From: Phytoseiulus persimilis
Lineage: Eukaryota; Arthropoda; Arachnida; Mesostigmata; Phytoseiidae
Direction: 5' to 3'
NCBI GenBank assembly: GCA_037576195.1
Contig: CM075103.1
Span: forward strand, 24,490,001 to 24,554,000
Length of the DNA: 64,000 bases
Part shown: piece after piece, positions 1 through 11,189 of the stretch
How positions within the stretch are numbered: position 1 is the first letter of the stretch
How the letters are laid out: each line of letters starts with the position of its first letter
The notes under the pieces: model-generated
The model's input: the letters and a program-made list of their open reading frames with translations, nothing else
The model's database searches: none
Told to the model about the DNA's origin: nothing
Made by a program: the position numbers and the translations under genes

Positions 1-94
1 TTAACGCTCGATTGTATCGAAACCTCGACCAAATCGACAGTCTAGGATTCATGACATTTGTTGTTGAATGAAGTGAGGTCCAACTGTACCTCGT

Positions 95-187
95 TTCGGC
101 TATGACAGCGACGACGGTGGCGATTGTGAATACGGTTTTCGGTTACTCGAACCTCCACGAGGACGACGTTATCAACGGGAGCAAAGC
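95..187. repeat. 93-bp dispersed repeat, copy 1
   Basis: A 93-bp segment beginning TTCGGCTATGACAGCG recurs in direct orientation at 5834-5926 with two substitutions and no indels. It is open in several frames, so a coding exon duplicate cannot be excluded, but I recognise no protein family. Flanks of the two copies differ, so this is a short dispersed copy rather than part of a long duplication. Confidence 0.75.
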
Positions 188-269
188 AGCCACTGCGATG
201 CAAAGTGAATGGCTTGCGGAATTTTCGAGTTCTGCGTGATTTCACAAAACTCCAGGAAGTCTTGTCCGG

Positions 270-1205
270 ATCTCCCTCATTGATGACGCGAGATCGTTCA
301 GATTTGTCATCGACTTCGTCTCCGCCCAGAAGCTATTTCAGCGTTCCGGTTCCTGATTATGTCGTCTGCTATCGACACTCGTCTCTGATCACGGAAGCGC
401 TTTTGGGCCTCTCGTCTGTATTTTTGACGTACGCCCAGAACCTTTTGGCTCTTTGGCTTCTTGGTCATCTGATTATATAGTCGTACATTCTCTTACCTTT
501 TTCAGCAACTTCATCTGCTATTTGTTTGCTTACATCCCTTTCCACCCTTTCTTCCTCTTTGAGGCTGTCAGGGATCAGGATGCCGGTTCCACCGCTGGCG
601 TGTTTCCCAGACCGACCATCCCTGTTTGAGCCTACAAATCTGTAGCCTTTGATTTTTGGTGGTACCTCGTCGTTCATGAGTTTTGTTTCGCTCAACATGA
701 TTATTCATTCTTTCGTGTCTTCGAAAGTATTCCTCATGAGCTTCTTCCATTTCACTTTTGTCCTGCCCAGAGCTAGATTCAAAACACATATGTTCAGGGT
801 GTCTAGATTAACAAACGCATTTTTATTTTTCATGCCTCTGCCTCTCACCCTCATTTTTCTTTTAACCTCTGAAGCAGTCTTTCGCTTCTTTGGGCAGGAC
901 ACCTGACGCCTGATCCTATTTAACCCACGGGTTTTTCCCCAGCCAGGTTTTTGGTATGGGTTCCCCCTACCCCTGGTCGGATGAGGGGCAGAGGTCATTG
1001 AGTATGGAACGTCTCCGCTCCACCTTGCTCCTCTACCCCTGTGTGCACTTCTTTGGGCACCCCTGTTGCTGTTCTGTTTTGGAGTAGCTGTAAGGAGCTC
1101 GGAATGATGTGACTCGTGGTGTCGGAGATCGTGAGATACAACTGCATTGTTTATTATTGACTCCAAGCAGACTCCCCTTCGACGATGAAGGAGAGAGCGC
1201 GACAA
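270..1205 (-). pseudogene. Non-LTR retrotransposon fragment: ORF1 tail, endonuclease N-terminus, pre-RT linker
   Basis: Reading 1205 to 465 on the minus strand, a basic Arg/Gly-rich stretch is followed by NLDTLNICVLN and then, in another frame, SETKLMNDEVPPKIKGY. This layout is the start of the apurinic/apyrimidinic-type endonuclease (EEP) of non-LTR retrotransposons. It then jumps to a charged segment (EKGKRMYDY...RAKRFWAYV) that resembles the linker just before the reverse transcriptase in the neighbouring copy (RAKRLWQFL). The rest of the endonuclease and all of the RT are missing, so this is an internally deleted copy with frameshifts. It lies immediately downstream, on the same strand, of the RT-bearing copy at 1245-3720, but the two cannot be one element because the domain order would be wrong. 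The distal limit is uncertain. Confidence 0.55.
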
Positions 1206-1244
1206 GGCGCCAAACGGTGATCTACTAACATCTCCGTCCTTTTG

Positions 1245-3720
1245 ACCATTCTTAATTTTTTCTTACAATATTGTTCATGGTTTATTGGATCTGATTTTTT
1301 TTGTATTTATGAATCAACCTTTCAATTCAGGCGAGAGCATGCTCAGCGGATCCTTTCTTGTTGCGTTCCCATTCTTCGAGAAGTCGCTTGGTCTTGTTCA
1401 CCAATGAATGATTCAGCTCGCTGCTTAGGCCGAGGCGAGCTGCGAGGTCTTCGTTGGTGTAGTAGAATTCATTGCATCCGAAGATCACGTGTGCGGTTGT
1501 TTCGGGGTGAACTCCACATCGGTCGCAGAATGTGTCTGGGGCAGCTTGGAAGATGGTATTGTGACATTTTGTTGGGAGGGTTCCAGCTCTCGCTAGGGCC
1601 AGCAGGGAGGATCCTCTACTATTGTCATATATGTGGGTGGTTGTGGTCCTTGACTCTTTGTGGGCTCGGTACAGCTCGAGAGTGGACCTCTTTTCCATCC
1701 CGTCTTCCCAGGCCTTATCCTGTACGGTCTTAACTTTTTCGGATAGCTTCCGGTAGTAGACTCCAAGGAGTGCTCGGTTTCCGTGGTCGTGTTCGATCTT
1801 CAGTGCGTCGCAATCGGATTTCGTTCTGAGAACTCCCATTCTTAGGTAGGCTTTCGTTTTGTTTTTCTGTAGCTCAACTGCATCGAGTAGCATTTTGGGT
1901 CATCTCGAGTCCGGCATTGAGCGGATCCTCGCAAAATACCTGAGCTTACTTTTGGCTTCCCTCGCTTCGAAGGAGCTCCAGCTCAGCTCCGATGAAAGGT
2001 ATTCGTTTGCTACCTTCCATCCTGGTATACCCAGTGTCCATCGCGCTGCCTCGCGCTGGGCTTTCTCCAGTTCGTTTACTTTGCTGGTTGTCATCACGGT
2101 TACAGCGTTTGCGTGTGTGATTTTCGGGACAGCGACGCCTTCCCAGAATGTTTTGGACATTTCAAACTTGTTGAATCCCCATAGTGTCTGGGCGTGCATC
2201 TGGTGAAGGACTTTCTTCGCATCCGTCTTCCATTTCTCTTCTTGCTTGGAGAGGTAGTTGGAGTCGTCACTCAGGGTGATCCCTAGATATGTGTACTCTC
2301 GGCTGACAGGTAGGGCTTTGCCTTGTATCTGAAGGCCGTCGCAGTCGCTAACCGAGTGGTTTGAGAACACAACCACTGCACTTTTTAGGGGGTTGAAGGT
2401 CAATCTTCTAACCCTTCCGAATGCCGAGGTGATGATGAGAAGCTCTTGTAGATCCTTGCGGTTGTGTGCGAGTAGCACTATGTCATCCGCAAAGAACGAC
2501 CCGGGTAGCACGAAGTGTTTCGGTTCCCGAGTGTTCCAAAAGTCTCCTCTCCGCCTGACTTAAAGTCCGCGCTTACTTTCAATCAGTCGTTTCTCAAGCT
2601 CTGTTATGTGAAGTATGAACAGGATGCTGCTCAAGGGGCAGCCTTGTTTCACACCTCTGTGAGAGCATAGCCAGTCTGAGCTGACCTCGCCGTGAACAAT
2701 TTTGACTTTGTTGTTCTCGTATATGCGTGTCAGTAGGTCGACCCAGCTGGGTTCCATTCCGAGTCTGCGTAGAATCTTCCACAGTTCTTCGCGGTCAATT
2801 CTGTCGAAGGCTCCCGAGCAGTCCAGGAAGCAGGCTACCATTTCTTGCTTGTTTTCCCTGGCGATCTCTATGGCGGAAGTAAGTATGAAGATGTTATCGT
2901 CTCCACGCCTACCTGGTCTGAAGCCGTTCTGCATCTCCCCCAGGATCTGTTCATTCTCGATCCACTCTTGGATCTTTGAGGTGAAGATCTTGGTGAATAG
3001 TCTGTATAGGACTGGGGTGATGGTGATCGGTCGGTATGTGTTCAGGTGTCCCTTTTTAGAGTTTCCTTTTTCTATGAGGGACACTCTTCCCTGTTTCCAG
3101 TCCTCTGGTATGTCTTCGGTTCCGGGAAACATTCTGTTGAATAGTTCGGTGATTTGCCTTACACCTTCATTCTGCAGATTTTTCAAGACTTTCGCAGGGA
3201 TTCCATCGAGGCCACATCCTGTGCGGTCTTGGATGGTACTCATCGCTCTCTTGACCTCTTCTGGGTCTGTAACGATTCCTGTGGGATCTCTGCTTCCTCG
3301 CCACGGGTCTTTCTGGTCGTTGGTTTTGGTGGCTTCCAGCAGCTCAATTCCTACGCCAGTTAGGTGAGCTGTCAGACCGTCGTCTGGAATCAGGAGACCA
3401 TTTCGGTCTTTGATCCTGGTGCCAGACGGGCGTCCAGTGTCTTTACTTCGACTCAGGAACTGCCACAGCCTTTTAGCTCTGTTGTTTTTGGGTGCTTTGA
3501 GGATATCCAGGCATATTTGTTGGTCACGTTGCCTTATTTCTCTCTGCACCTCCTCGCGAGCTAGCTGTTGTGCTGCGCGGTATCGGCTTTCTGCCTCTAC
3601 AACGTCGCAGTCACTGAGTGTTTCGGAGGGCGCATGCGTTGGTTGCCCTCTCTGTTCTCTTGAACGGGTATAGGAAATCTGTACCCAATCGAGTCGGATG
3701 GATGCATTTTTAAAGGGACC
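1245..3720 (-). pseudogene. Non-LTR retrotransposon pol: reverse transcriptase and C-terminal zinc knuckle, two nonsense codons
   Basis: One reading frame runs from about 3720 to 1327 on the minus strand, broken only by stops at 2560-2562 (TAA) and 1897-1899 (TGA). It contains RT motifs in order: NGFRPGRRGDDNIF, the metal-binding FLDCSGAFDRID (motif A), GVKQGCPLSSILF (motif B) and FFADDIVLL (motif C, F-A-D-D). A thumb/connection region follows, then a Cys-His knuckle (CDRCG...HVIFGC) typical of the C-terminus of elements lacking RNase H. The second stop replaces a Trp: the related fragment at 14067-14486 reads SRWPRM where this copy reads SR*PKM. The endonuclease is absent, so the copy is 5'-truncated near 3720. 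A polyadenylation signal (AATAAA on the minus strand, about 1278) lies beyond the final stop. The protein resembles non-LTR elements annotated in ticks; I do not assign a clade. Confidence 0.85.
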
Positions 3721-3762
3721 TCCGACCGCTGAGCTGGCGGCGCGTTCGCCGGCCGAGCGCAC

Positions 3763-5830
3763 TGACGTTGCTAGGAGATGGCGATAGATTTGAACATGAG
3801 TCGGGCGCCAAACAGCTCAGTGGAAACGGAATATTCGGGGCTGAGAGTCTGAATAATGCAGTTAGAGAATCATTTAGGTATGAACTGGACTTGAATAAAA
3901 CGGATTGAGCAGCCTCGAGGGTTATTCTGTCAGGCGTGCTGGGCTAATAGGGCCTAAGTCATCATCGAGGGCAAAGAGGAGTGTGGAAATAGGGATACTC
4001 TCACAATCTAATTTCAGGCAATGATATCTTTGAGATAGGAAGTACCGCCGAAAGTGCTCCTTAGGATGTGGGAAATGAATTGAATCCGAAGAAAGTTCCA
4101 AGGACGGGAAGAACTCGACAATGCGAGGCTAGACGATAGACCGGGTCCGAATTCGGCCCGAACGGTGCATTGAACATCTTGGGCTCGCAAAGATTGTGAG
4201 CTTGCCTAAGTTGAGCATTGTTGACGCCTCCTAGAACCAACCGCATGGGGTCTGTATATCAAGGAAGAATGCGTTGTTGCGGCGGCCTCGGCCGAAAATG
4301 CCTGAATTTCCCCCAAAACAACCTGTCCGGCTGTAATTTCGTCGCTCACCGTCTGCGCCAGAATATTGAATAAACTTCATCAACTCTTTGCGAGAATCCA
4401 GAGGATCTTTGTTTTTTCAACGAGCACTCGGTTGATCTTCTACTCATCGTTATGTTGTCCAGAAACACTGCCGTCCGCGTTCATAGTAGTATGATGTTTT
4501 GTTTCTCTCTCATATATCATTGTTCGAGGAAGCTGACCTTCTGACCTCCAGTCAGAGCTTGCCTCTGTGGAGCTGATATTGCCTTCCGTTTAACCTTGGC
4601 AGAGGTGCCCAATGAGGAAGAATGCACTGCCGAACTCGCATGTCCTCCCGAGAGAACGGGCCAGAGGAATAAGTCGGGAATGTAGAGTCGTCGAGGACGT
4701 GCCGCGTAGTGCAAGGGGAAAACATGTCGGGAAAGTATTCTGGAGAGCTCAGAAGAGTCGATCACGGTCATAACATACAATGGAAGCCAGATCCGTAGGT
4801 CTTAGTTTCAGGGAAATAGTTGTCAGCTTGAAATCTCGAATCTCAACGGCTGTTCAGGCTTTGATGGGCGAGGGTGGTGAGGGAGGCGGAAAACGGTAAC
4901 CGTTGGTTAGAGCGCGCTTAAGGCTTCGCTTTGCTTGCGGACGGCAAAGGCGACAGTGTTCCCCAGTGGATTTTCAGAGCGCACGCACACGTCCCCGTGT
5001 TTTTTGCGTGCAGCATGGAGTGCTTTTTTCCCGTTTCCACGTTGGATGCAAGGAACACAGGGGGCGTGTGTTCGACAAGTGTGCCTCTGTGTTCTCGAGT
5101 GTGACTCTGTGTTCTCAAGTGTATCGAAGTGTTCCGGGAAAATTCTGACTTTTTCAAGCGGTTTTCCCGTGATTTGTGCTGGTGCGAGTACAGGACCAAA
5201 GTGTTGGCCGAGTTGTGTGCGGTTCCCGTGCGGAACAGAGACTCTTCGGAGCGTGTGTTCAGCGATAAGCGAGAAGTTCTTTCGTTCATTCTTGATAGAT
5301 AGTAAGGGCCCGACGCCCAAAAAAAAAACAGAAAAAAAAACACCAAAAAAAAGATAAAACCCCAAAAGCAAAAAAAAAACAGTTTCATACATATTGCACG
5401 CCATAATCACTATCTGAACTTATTGCGAGTGTTACGAGAGGTTATTGCCCCTTGTTTTTCCTTCATCTACTTACAAGAGAAAAAACACAAAAAAATACCC
5501 AAATATACTCCATAGTTTTCCACATACGATACTCTCTCAGATAATCCAGGTGTCCTTGAAAGTGATAAAAATTGTTAACTTCTTCATCTTTTCCTTCCGA
5601 GCGTAATTTCAGAGAGCCGAAATGGACAGAATCGGGGAATTTTTCGTTTCCAGCGCTGGGAGTCTGTATGCGCGTCCCGTTTGGTACGATCCGCGGGGCC
5701 GCTACCTTACTGCTCACGCCGCGGGAAGCGGAGAATTCGTATTCCACACGAAGACGGTAACTTCGTGCGGAACAATGATTGTCTTGCGGTGCAAACATTT
5801 CCGACAGTGAGTCGACCCTTGACTTGATAG
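3763..5830. other. No gene recognised; includes an A-rich low-complexity stretch
   Basis: I see no recognisable protein family or non-coding RNA here. Positions 5040-5130 carry a loose repetition of TGTGTTCTCGAGTGT-type words, and 5318-5382 is a run of oligo-A blocks separated by one to four other bases. The A-blocks are on the plus strand, where a 3' end of a plus-strand retroposon could lie, but no body is visible upstream. Long ORFs overlapping the A-rich stretch are low-complexity artefacts. Confidence 0.5.
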
Positions 5831-5833
5831 CAG

Positions 5834-5926
5834 TTCGGCTATGACAGCGACGACGATGGCGATTGTGAATACGGTTTTCGATTACTCGAACCTCCACGAG
5901 GACGACGTTATCAACGGGAGCAAAGC
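5834..5926. repeat. 93-bp dispersed repeat, copy 2
   Basis: Direct repeat of 95-187 with two substitutions and no indels. It ends 217 bp before the target-site duplication of the hAT element. Confidence 0.75.
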
Positions 5927-6135
5927 GGGTTACCCGATAGTTCGCATGATTTTTAATGACCGGGGTTGACCAGCCTCGCTGGATCGTCACCACTGCTGTC
6001 GGCGTCCACGAGTTCTTCTTCCCTCGGAAGGCTCGAGCTGGATGCAGAATGAAGGAAGCTCCAGAAAGATGATCGTTGCTGGCCCCGTCAACATTTAACA
6101 TCTCCATGTCGGCAAGTCTTGCTTCTCTGGGCTGG

Positions 6136-6143
6136 ATCGTAAC
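6136..6143. repeat. Left 8-bp TSD of the hAT element
   Basis: ATCGTAAC immediately precedes the left TIR. The identical octamer follows the right TIR at 9241-9248. Confidence 0.9.
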
Positions 6144-9100
6144 TAGGCATCGCAGCGGTTCCGAACCGCGGTTCCGGAACCGCAAGGAACCGCAAGATTC
6201 TGCGGTTCCAGAACCGCAAGAAGCCGCGCGGAGAAAGCTTTTATTTAGCCGTTGTCAGCGAGCTGAGACCTTCACCGTTCACTGCCCCGGTGGACCTCAG
6301 CTCGAATGGTAGAATGGGAGCCGAAATTTCGGTAAAATTTCGGAAGTATCCTTTGGAGCCACCGCCAGGCCGACAACCACTCCCCGAGGAGCTCGCTACG
6401 ATGGCGAAACTATTCCGTTGCACACCAGCGCCGTGCCTCAACGGAACTTGGAGAACGAGAGCGCCAAACTTTTAAAATCACCACTCTCTGCTCTCTGCTT
6501 CGCCTCACGTCGCACCGCGCGAGTCGCGTGTCGCGTTGTGCGAGTCGCATGTTACCAACCGTCAACAATATCTCCCTGAGCTCGCTCTTGTGATCCGTTT
6601 CCGTCCGAGAGAATCCCGTCTTGTATCACGAGGAATCGTTCCCAATCGGCAGGAGGCTACAATGAGTGGTTTTGCTAAAGTGGTTCACCCGAAAAGTTGG
6701 GTCTGGAATTGGTTTTTAAAACGTGGCTCACAAACCCAATGCATTGTCTGTTCTAAGGTGGGATTATTATTGGAGCTATATTGTTCGATAGATGTATTCG
6801 CCCGATAGGAAGCTCCAGATAACTGACTCCCAGCAGCTGGAGGAAGCGAAAAATATAACTTCGACCGTGGATGCATTTGCGTTCGAAGCTCCAAGCCCAG
6901 TAACTCATCGTTTTCTTATCTCGAAACTCAGGAATTAAAGAATGAGAGATCGACGAGCTCTTTGAGCGAACATTTGAGGACACAGCATGGATTGATCGAA
7001 AACAGTCCACTGCCAACAAATTCTGAGCGAGCCGTTGATGGAGACGATATTCAGGTCACCGCCATCCATCTTCCAAAGAAGCGTAAACAGATCCTGGTCG
7101 ACTCGTTCATGGTCAAAGAACACGGCGCGTTGAGCGATGCCTTACGGCTCCTCTGCGAGTCGAGAATGAGCATGACTGAAATTGTGAAATCAGAAACGAC
7201 ACGACGATTGTTTCGAAGGGCCTATCCGAATGATCCGCCGTTACCACAGTCATCGAATACCCTCCGGAAATATCTGAACGAGTACACGGCTAAAATCAAA
7301 GAGAAGCTTCGGGCGAAATTTCGAATGATACTCGAGAAAGGTTCGAATTTTTTGAATGCGTCTCACCGCTCCCTACAAGGTTTCTATCGCCGCTCGCCGC
7401 ACTTGTTGCGTTCGCTTCGGATATACTTATCATTCGGAGTGTATTTCGATTCCCAGGTTTGAAACTCTCCGTCTCGTTTGACGAAGCCACTGTTCTGGGC
7501 TCAGATCGATATCTAACGATCAACATTCATCATGCTTCCAACATCTTTGGAACTTCGAAGATCGCGCCTCTCGGGCTTGTCAGAGTGGAAGAGCGTGCGA
7601 CCGGGGACTACCTCCAAGAAATAATACGATCACGTATTCATAGTTTTGGGCTTTCCCTGAATGACTTCGTTGCCGCGGCAACAGATGGTGCCAGTAACGT
7701 ACTTCGAGCTGTTGACCTGATGGGCTTGAAGAAACAGAAATGTTTAGCACATGGATTGGACTTGGTCGTGAAAAAACTGATCTTCGGGAGACAAGGTCTG
7801 GCTTTCGACATCGAAATCCTCGAACCCGAAAGAGCCACAAGAAAAAAACCAACGGACAATCAGAAGGACTCGGAAAAGGCAGAAGAGCCCGAATGGGGAA
7901 ACGAGTCAGACAGCGGCGAAGATGAATATGGAGCAGCCTCCGAGGAAGAGAGGGAAAAGGAGGACGATTCAGAAAATTCGATGCCTTCCGTCTTGGTCGG
8001 CGGAGTCATCGAACGTCTGCGATCGGTTGTTAAAGAGTTTGAAAAAAAACCGAACATGATGGATGAAATTAGGAGAACCACGGCGAGAGACGAATTCAAC
8101 GGGAGAGAACTGCGTCCGAAGCTTGACTGCCGCGCACGGTGGTACTCAACGTATTTGATGATAGAACGAACTCTCCTAATACTACCAGCACTCAACAACG
8201 TGCTGTCTCGGCATAGTGTCTCGATAAACGTTCACGACGTTGAGGCTCTCAAACGTATAAAGGCCGTTCTCTTCCCGTTCAAATGCGCCATACTCCTGCT
8301 TTGCAAAGAAGATGCGACGCTCTTCCACGCGGATGGTGTTCTAACTTTCCTGCTCGATGGTCTCCGAGCACAAGAATCTGAACTCGCCAGAACATTTCAT
8401 GAGAATTTAAAACGTGAGCTCGTGAAGCGACGAACTGTGATTTCATCGGTATTAGCAGTTCTCCACAATTACGCATACAATTTTCGATTGGAGTTGGAAA
8501 TCGGTCAGCCAAGACCGTCGGAAACACAGATGCTGCGAGTCTTGGGAGACATTCTCAATTTCGAGGCGGAGCCCTCGCCCAACGACTCTGAGATCGTGAG
8601 AGATCATCCGGTAAGTGTTTTCGTCCGGGGGATTGTTTGTCTCGATTGCACATTGATCCCTCGATGACCATTCCAAATTGATTTCTTTCTCCAGATTGAG
8701 ATCACGTGGGAGACGGCGTGGGATCACATTTCCGCGGCGACCACTTCTGCCGACACCCGAAGGGAATCAGACTTGAGAGGAAACCTCCAAAGAGAGTTTG
8801 CGTCACACTGCGCCGGTGGTGGCCGAGGCAAACTCTTAGAGCGTTGCTTTCAAACCCTCATGGCAGTACCACCAACTTCGGCTCAGCCGGAGCGCGATTT
8901 TTCCATTGTTCGTTTACTGCTGGGAGAACATCGCGGGAGGCTGAACCCTTCCACCCTGGATGACATCTTCATCCTCCGCAAGGCTTTTCAGTTTGGAGCC
9001 GAGTGATACAAAAAGCATGTGGAGGTTTTCGTCCAGTAACTTTGTAAATAACTTTGTGCTTATGTGAGTTTCGTAAGATTAAACTGTTGTGCGTTTGTAA

Positions 9101-9240
9101 ATCGCTGGAAGGCAAGCCGTTGTCGTTTCGGCCGTTGATCGCTGTTCTCACTTGCGGTTCTGGAACCGCGGTTCTTACTTGCGGTTCTCAGAGAACCGAG
9201 AACCGCGGTCCCAAAAATTTGCGGTTCCTTGCGATGCCTA
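6144..9240 (+). mobile_element. Complete hAT DNA transposon with 8-bp TSD
   Basis: The element is 3,097 bp long. Its termini are an 11-bp perfect inverted repeat TAGGCATCGCA (6144-6154 and 9230-9240). It is flanked by an exact 8-bp direct repeat ATCGTAAC (6136-6143 and 9241-9248), the TSD length typical of the hAT superfamily. Both subterminal regions (6155-6235 and 9145-9229) are packed with GCGGTTC/GAACCGC words in both orientations, likely transposase-binding sites. Internally it carries one spliced transposase gene on the plus strand with no disabling mutation that I can see. Intact ends, TSD and gene together suggest a young, possibly autonomous copy. Confidence 0.93.
6662..9006 (+). CDS. 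hAT transposase, four exons, 656 aa, apparently intact
   Basis: Proposed exons are 6662-6757, 6932-7340, 7457-8610 and 8695-9006. Introns of 174, 116 and 84 nt all have GT...AG ends, and the joined CDS is 1,971 nt with no stop. Exon 1 plus the start of exon 2 form a BED zinc finger: W13/W15, C27-x2-C30, then STSSLSEHL with H46 and H51. The RNase H-like core has the first catalytic Asp in SVSFDEAT (about D177), the second in AATDGASN (about D245), a C-x2-H motif at about 264-267, and the Glu in SAQPERDFSIV (about E619) inside the C-terminal hAT dimerisation region ending LDDIFILRKAF. An acidic insertion rich in Glu/Asp/Ser lies at about 300-345. The ATG at 6662 is the first that keeps the BED finger. 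The protein would cut and join the TIRs at 6144 and 9240 in the nucleus. Splice sites are inferred from frame and family alignment, not from transcripts. Confidence 0.88.
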
Positions 9241-9248
9241 ATCGTAAC
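9241..9248. repeat. Right 8-bp TSD of the hAT element
   Basis: ATCGTAAC directly after the right TIR, an exact match to 6136-6143. Confidence 0.9.
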
Positions 9249-9366
9249 ACGACACGAGATTCTATGTTACGCCGCGGTTTCCGAGGTCGACATCGGTTCT
9301 CTCCTCCTTCCTTCTTCGGGTTTTCTTGTGGGTCCTCATGCACTGCATGGGCTGAAATCTTAGTTA

Positions 9367-10167
9367 TTGGGTGCGTGCAAAAGTTCTGGGCGCTGAACTT
9401 TGACAGCTCATCAGGAGTCGCAGAGAGATGATGAGATACGAGGGATTCAGTCAGCTTTCAGATGCTGTCGATTCCGACCTGATTCAACAAACGGCCTGCA
9501 ACCACCGACGATTTTACTGAAAGGATCGAAAATCGGAAAATCTAGACTTTTCGATTCCGACGAAACTAAAATTATGAGCCCCTGTTTTCTCTCCGGAATC
9601 TTGAAGTTCGACGGAAATCGAGCTGTTTCAACAAAAAAATCGAGCGATTCGGCCGCTGCCGAGCGAAGATATCGGCCTCGGAAGTTTCGATTTCCAGCCC
9701 TCTCGATCAATGTTGAGTGAACAGAAAAAATATGGGCCTTCTCAAAAAATGCTCCCTCTTCACCCAAGACGAGCCAATTTGAGATGCCGCATAGCACATC
9801 TTAGAGCTGGGCTCAAAGCTCCGAAAATATGTCATCTGATCCAATTTTTGGTTTGCTGCGAACGGCACGATTTTTCCTTGAAACTCTTGGAAAGCCTGAG
9901 ATTGGATCATATGACGTGTTTTTGAAACCTTGAACCCGGCTCTAGCACGTGCTATGCAGTATCTCAAATTGGCTCGTCGCGATTTTTCGACCCTCCCAGT
10001 GAAACCGTCGGTTTTGGCAGGCCGTTCGTTGAATCAGAACGCAATGCTGCATCTGAGAGCTGACTGAATTCCGCGTATTTTGAGCATTTTACAATGTGTC
10101 TGCGACTTCCGGGAGCGGAGTTATGATCTGTCAAAGTTTAGCGCTGAGAACTTTTGTACGAACCCAA
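9367..10167. mobile_element. Mariner-like MITE with long TIRs and TA target duplication
   Basis: The ends TTGGGTGCGTGCAAAAGTTC (9367) and its imperfect inverse ending at 10167 (GAACTTTTGTACGAACCCAA) match the general form of mariner TIRs. TA dinucleotides flank both ends (9365-9366 and 10168-10169). Inverted similarity continues inward for roughly 160 bp on each side. No transposase is encoded. A second inverted pair sits inside (about 9769-9800 and 9950-9984, core GACGAGCCAATTTGAGATGC), giving a nested palindrome that may be a second MITE inserted within the first. Confidence 0.75.
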
Positions 10168-10239
10168 TATTTCTCGGACTCAAAATTACGGAGGCCGATG
10201 CCCGTTCGCCTGAAAGACTGTAGCTCTCTTTTGAGTTGA

Positions 10240-10510
10240 ACCCTCCGCGAGGATGAACTTCCCCGCTGCTCAGATCGAACGTTGCACCATGCGCTTGCCA
10301 AGAATCGAACGCCAGAATGCCCTCGTTGCTCAGCGCATCAATGATGGTCAATTCGCACGGGAACCTCAAGGTATTTTTCATTGAACCCTACGTGGAATGT
10401 GCATGACTCCCCCAGCTTAACCTTCGAGCCATCTGCCACCCTCACAAATGCTGGGGCTGGGTCGCTACATTTGGCGGTGAAGGGTTGATTATGATTCCGC
10501 ACAACTTTGC
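10240..10510 (-). pseudogene. LTR-retrotransposon retropepsin fragment
   Basis: On the minus strand 10510 to 10384 encodes FVRVADGSKVKLGES...FHVGFNEKYLEVPV. After a frameshift near 10380, the sequence 10380-10260 encodes IDALSNEGILAFDSWQAHGATFDL. This pattern (a D-G-S loop, then an 'ILG-D-FL--GA-IDL'-like segment) is the C-terminal half of a retroviral-type aspartic protease from Ty3/gypsy-like elements. The catalytic D-S/T-G motif itself is not evident. Adjacent minus-strand sequence up to about 11020 may be degraded gag, but I cannot support it. Confidence 0.5.
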
Positions 10511-11189
10511 TCGCCGATATGCTCGTTATATCATTACAAATAAGTATGAGGATTTATATCAGGTTTCGACAAGTGACCCGAGGTCATACAAGAGCTTTCA
10601 CGGACGCCACGTTTTGAGGGTACTATTGAAACGGACACATCAATGCTGCATGGTATGAGAGAAACATGCCGAGCGAAACTTGATTGGTCTCCAATTCCTC
10701 CGCGAAGTTCATCAGTTCCTGATTGATTCTTCGATTTCGCGGTCGTGATCGAGGTGAGGGCCCTCCTCAACTGATCGAGGTGAGGACTGCGGTCGAATCG
10801 TGCGGTAAAATCGTTCCTGAGATTCCAAACTAAAAGATGCACCGGAACGAAAAGAAGTTTGCGATCCGAAACCGTGAGTGTCAACAACCGCCACTGCTTG
10901 CCGGGCAAGCTTATAAGCACTCCGATTTCGACCGGCAAACTGCTTACGTGCAGCGCACATGCGATCAACAGAAACGTCCCGAGTTTTATCGAAAGCCAGA
11001 CGGACAATACTACAGCACATCCAAGCGATTCCAAGCGACTAAGAGACGTTCTATGATGAAATGATGCCAACGGCTAAGTACGACTCCGGAGAATGGCAAA
11101 GCACTGAAAGAACGGTTCCGTAGGCTTCCCGATTCGTTCTCTGATATGGAAACTTTCGAGATGCGCACGAGCGCTCTCCATCAGAGTGT
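10511..11189. other. Degenerate sequence, no gene recognised
   Basis: Long minus-strand ORFs overlap here (for example a 178-codon one), but none shows a domain. A Lys/Arg-rich minus-strand segment (DRMCAARKQFAGRNR) could be retroelement gag remains. Nothing firm. Confidence 0.35.

Noticed and set aside
705-1205. Continuation of the non-LTR element at 1245-3720
   Set aside because: The fragment carries the N-terminal part of the protein but lies downstream of the RT and knuckle on the same strand, so it must be another copy.
4918-5388. 156- and 167-codon minus-strand ORFs with Phe-rich start
   Set aside because: The Phe/Leu-rich part is the complement of the oligo-A stretch; no domain in the remainder.
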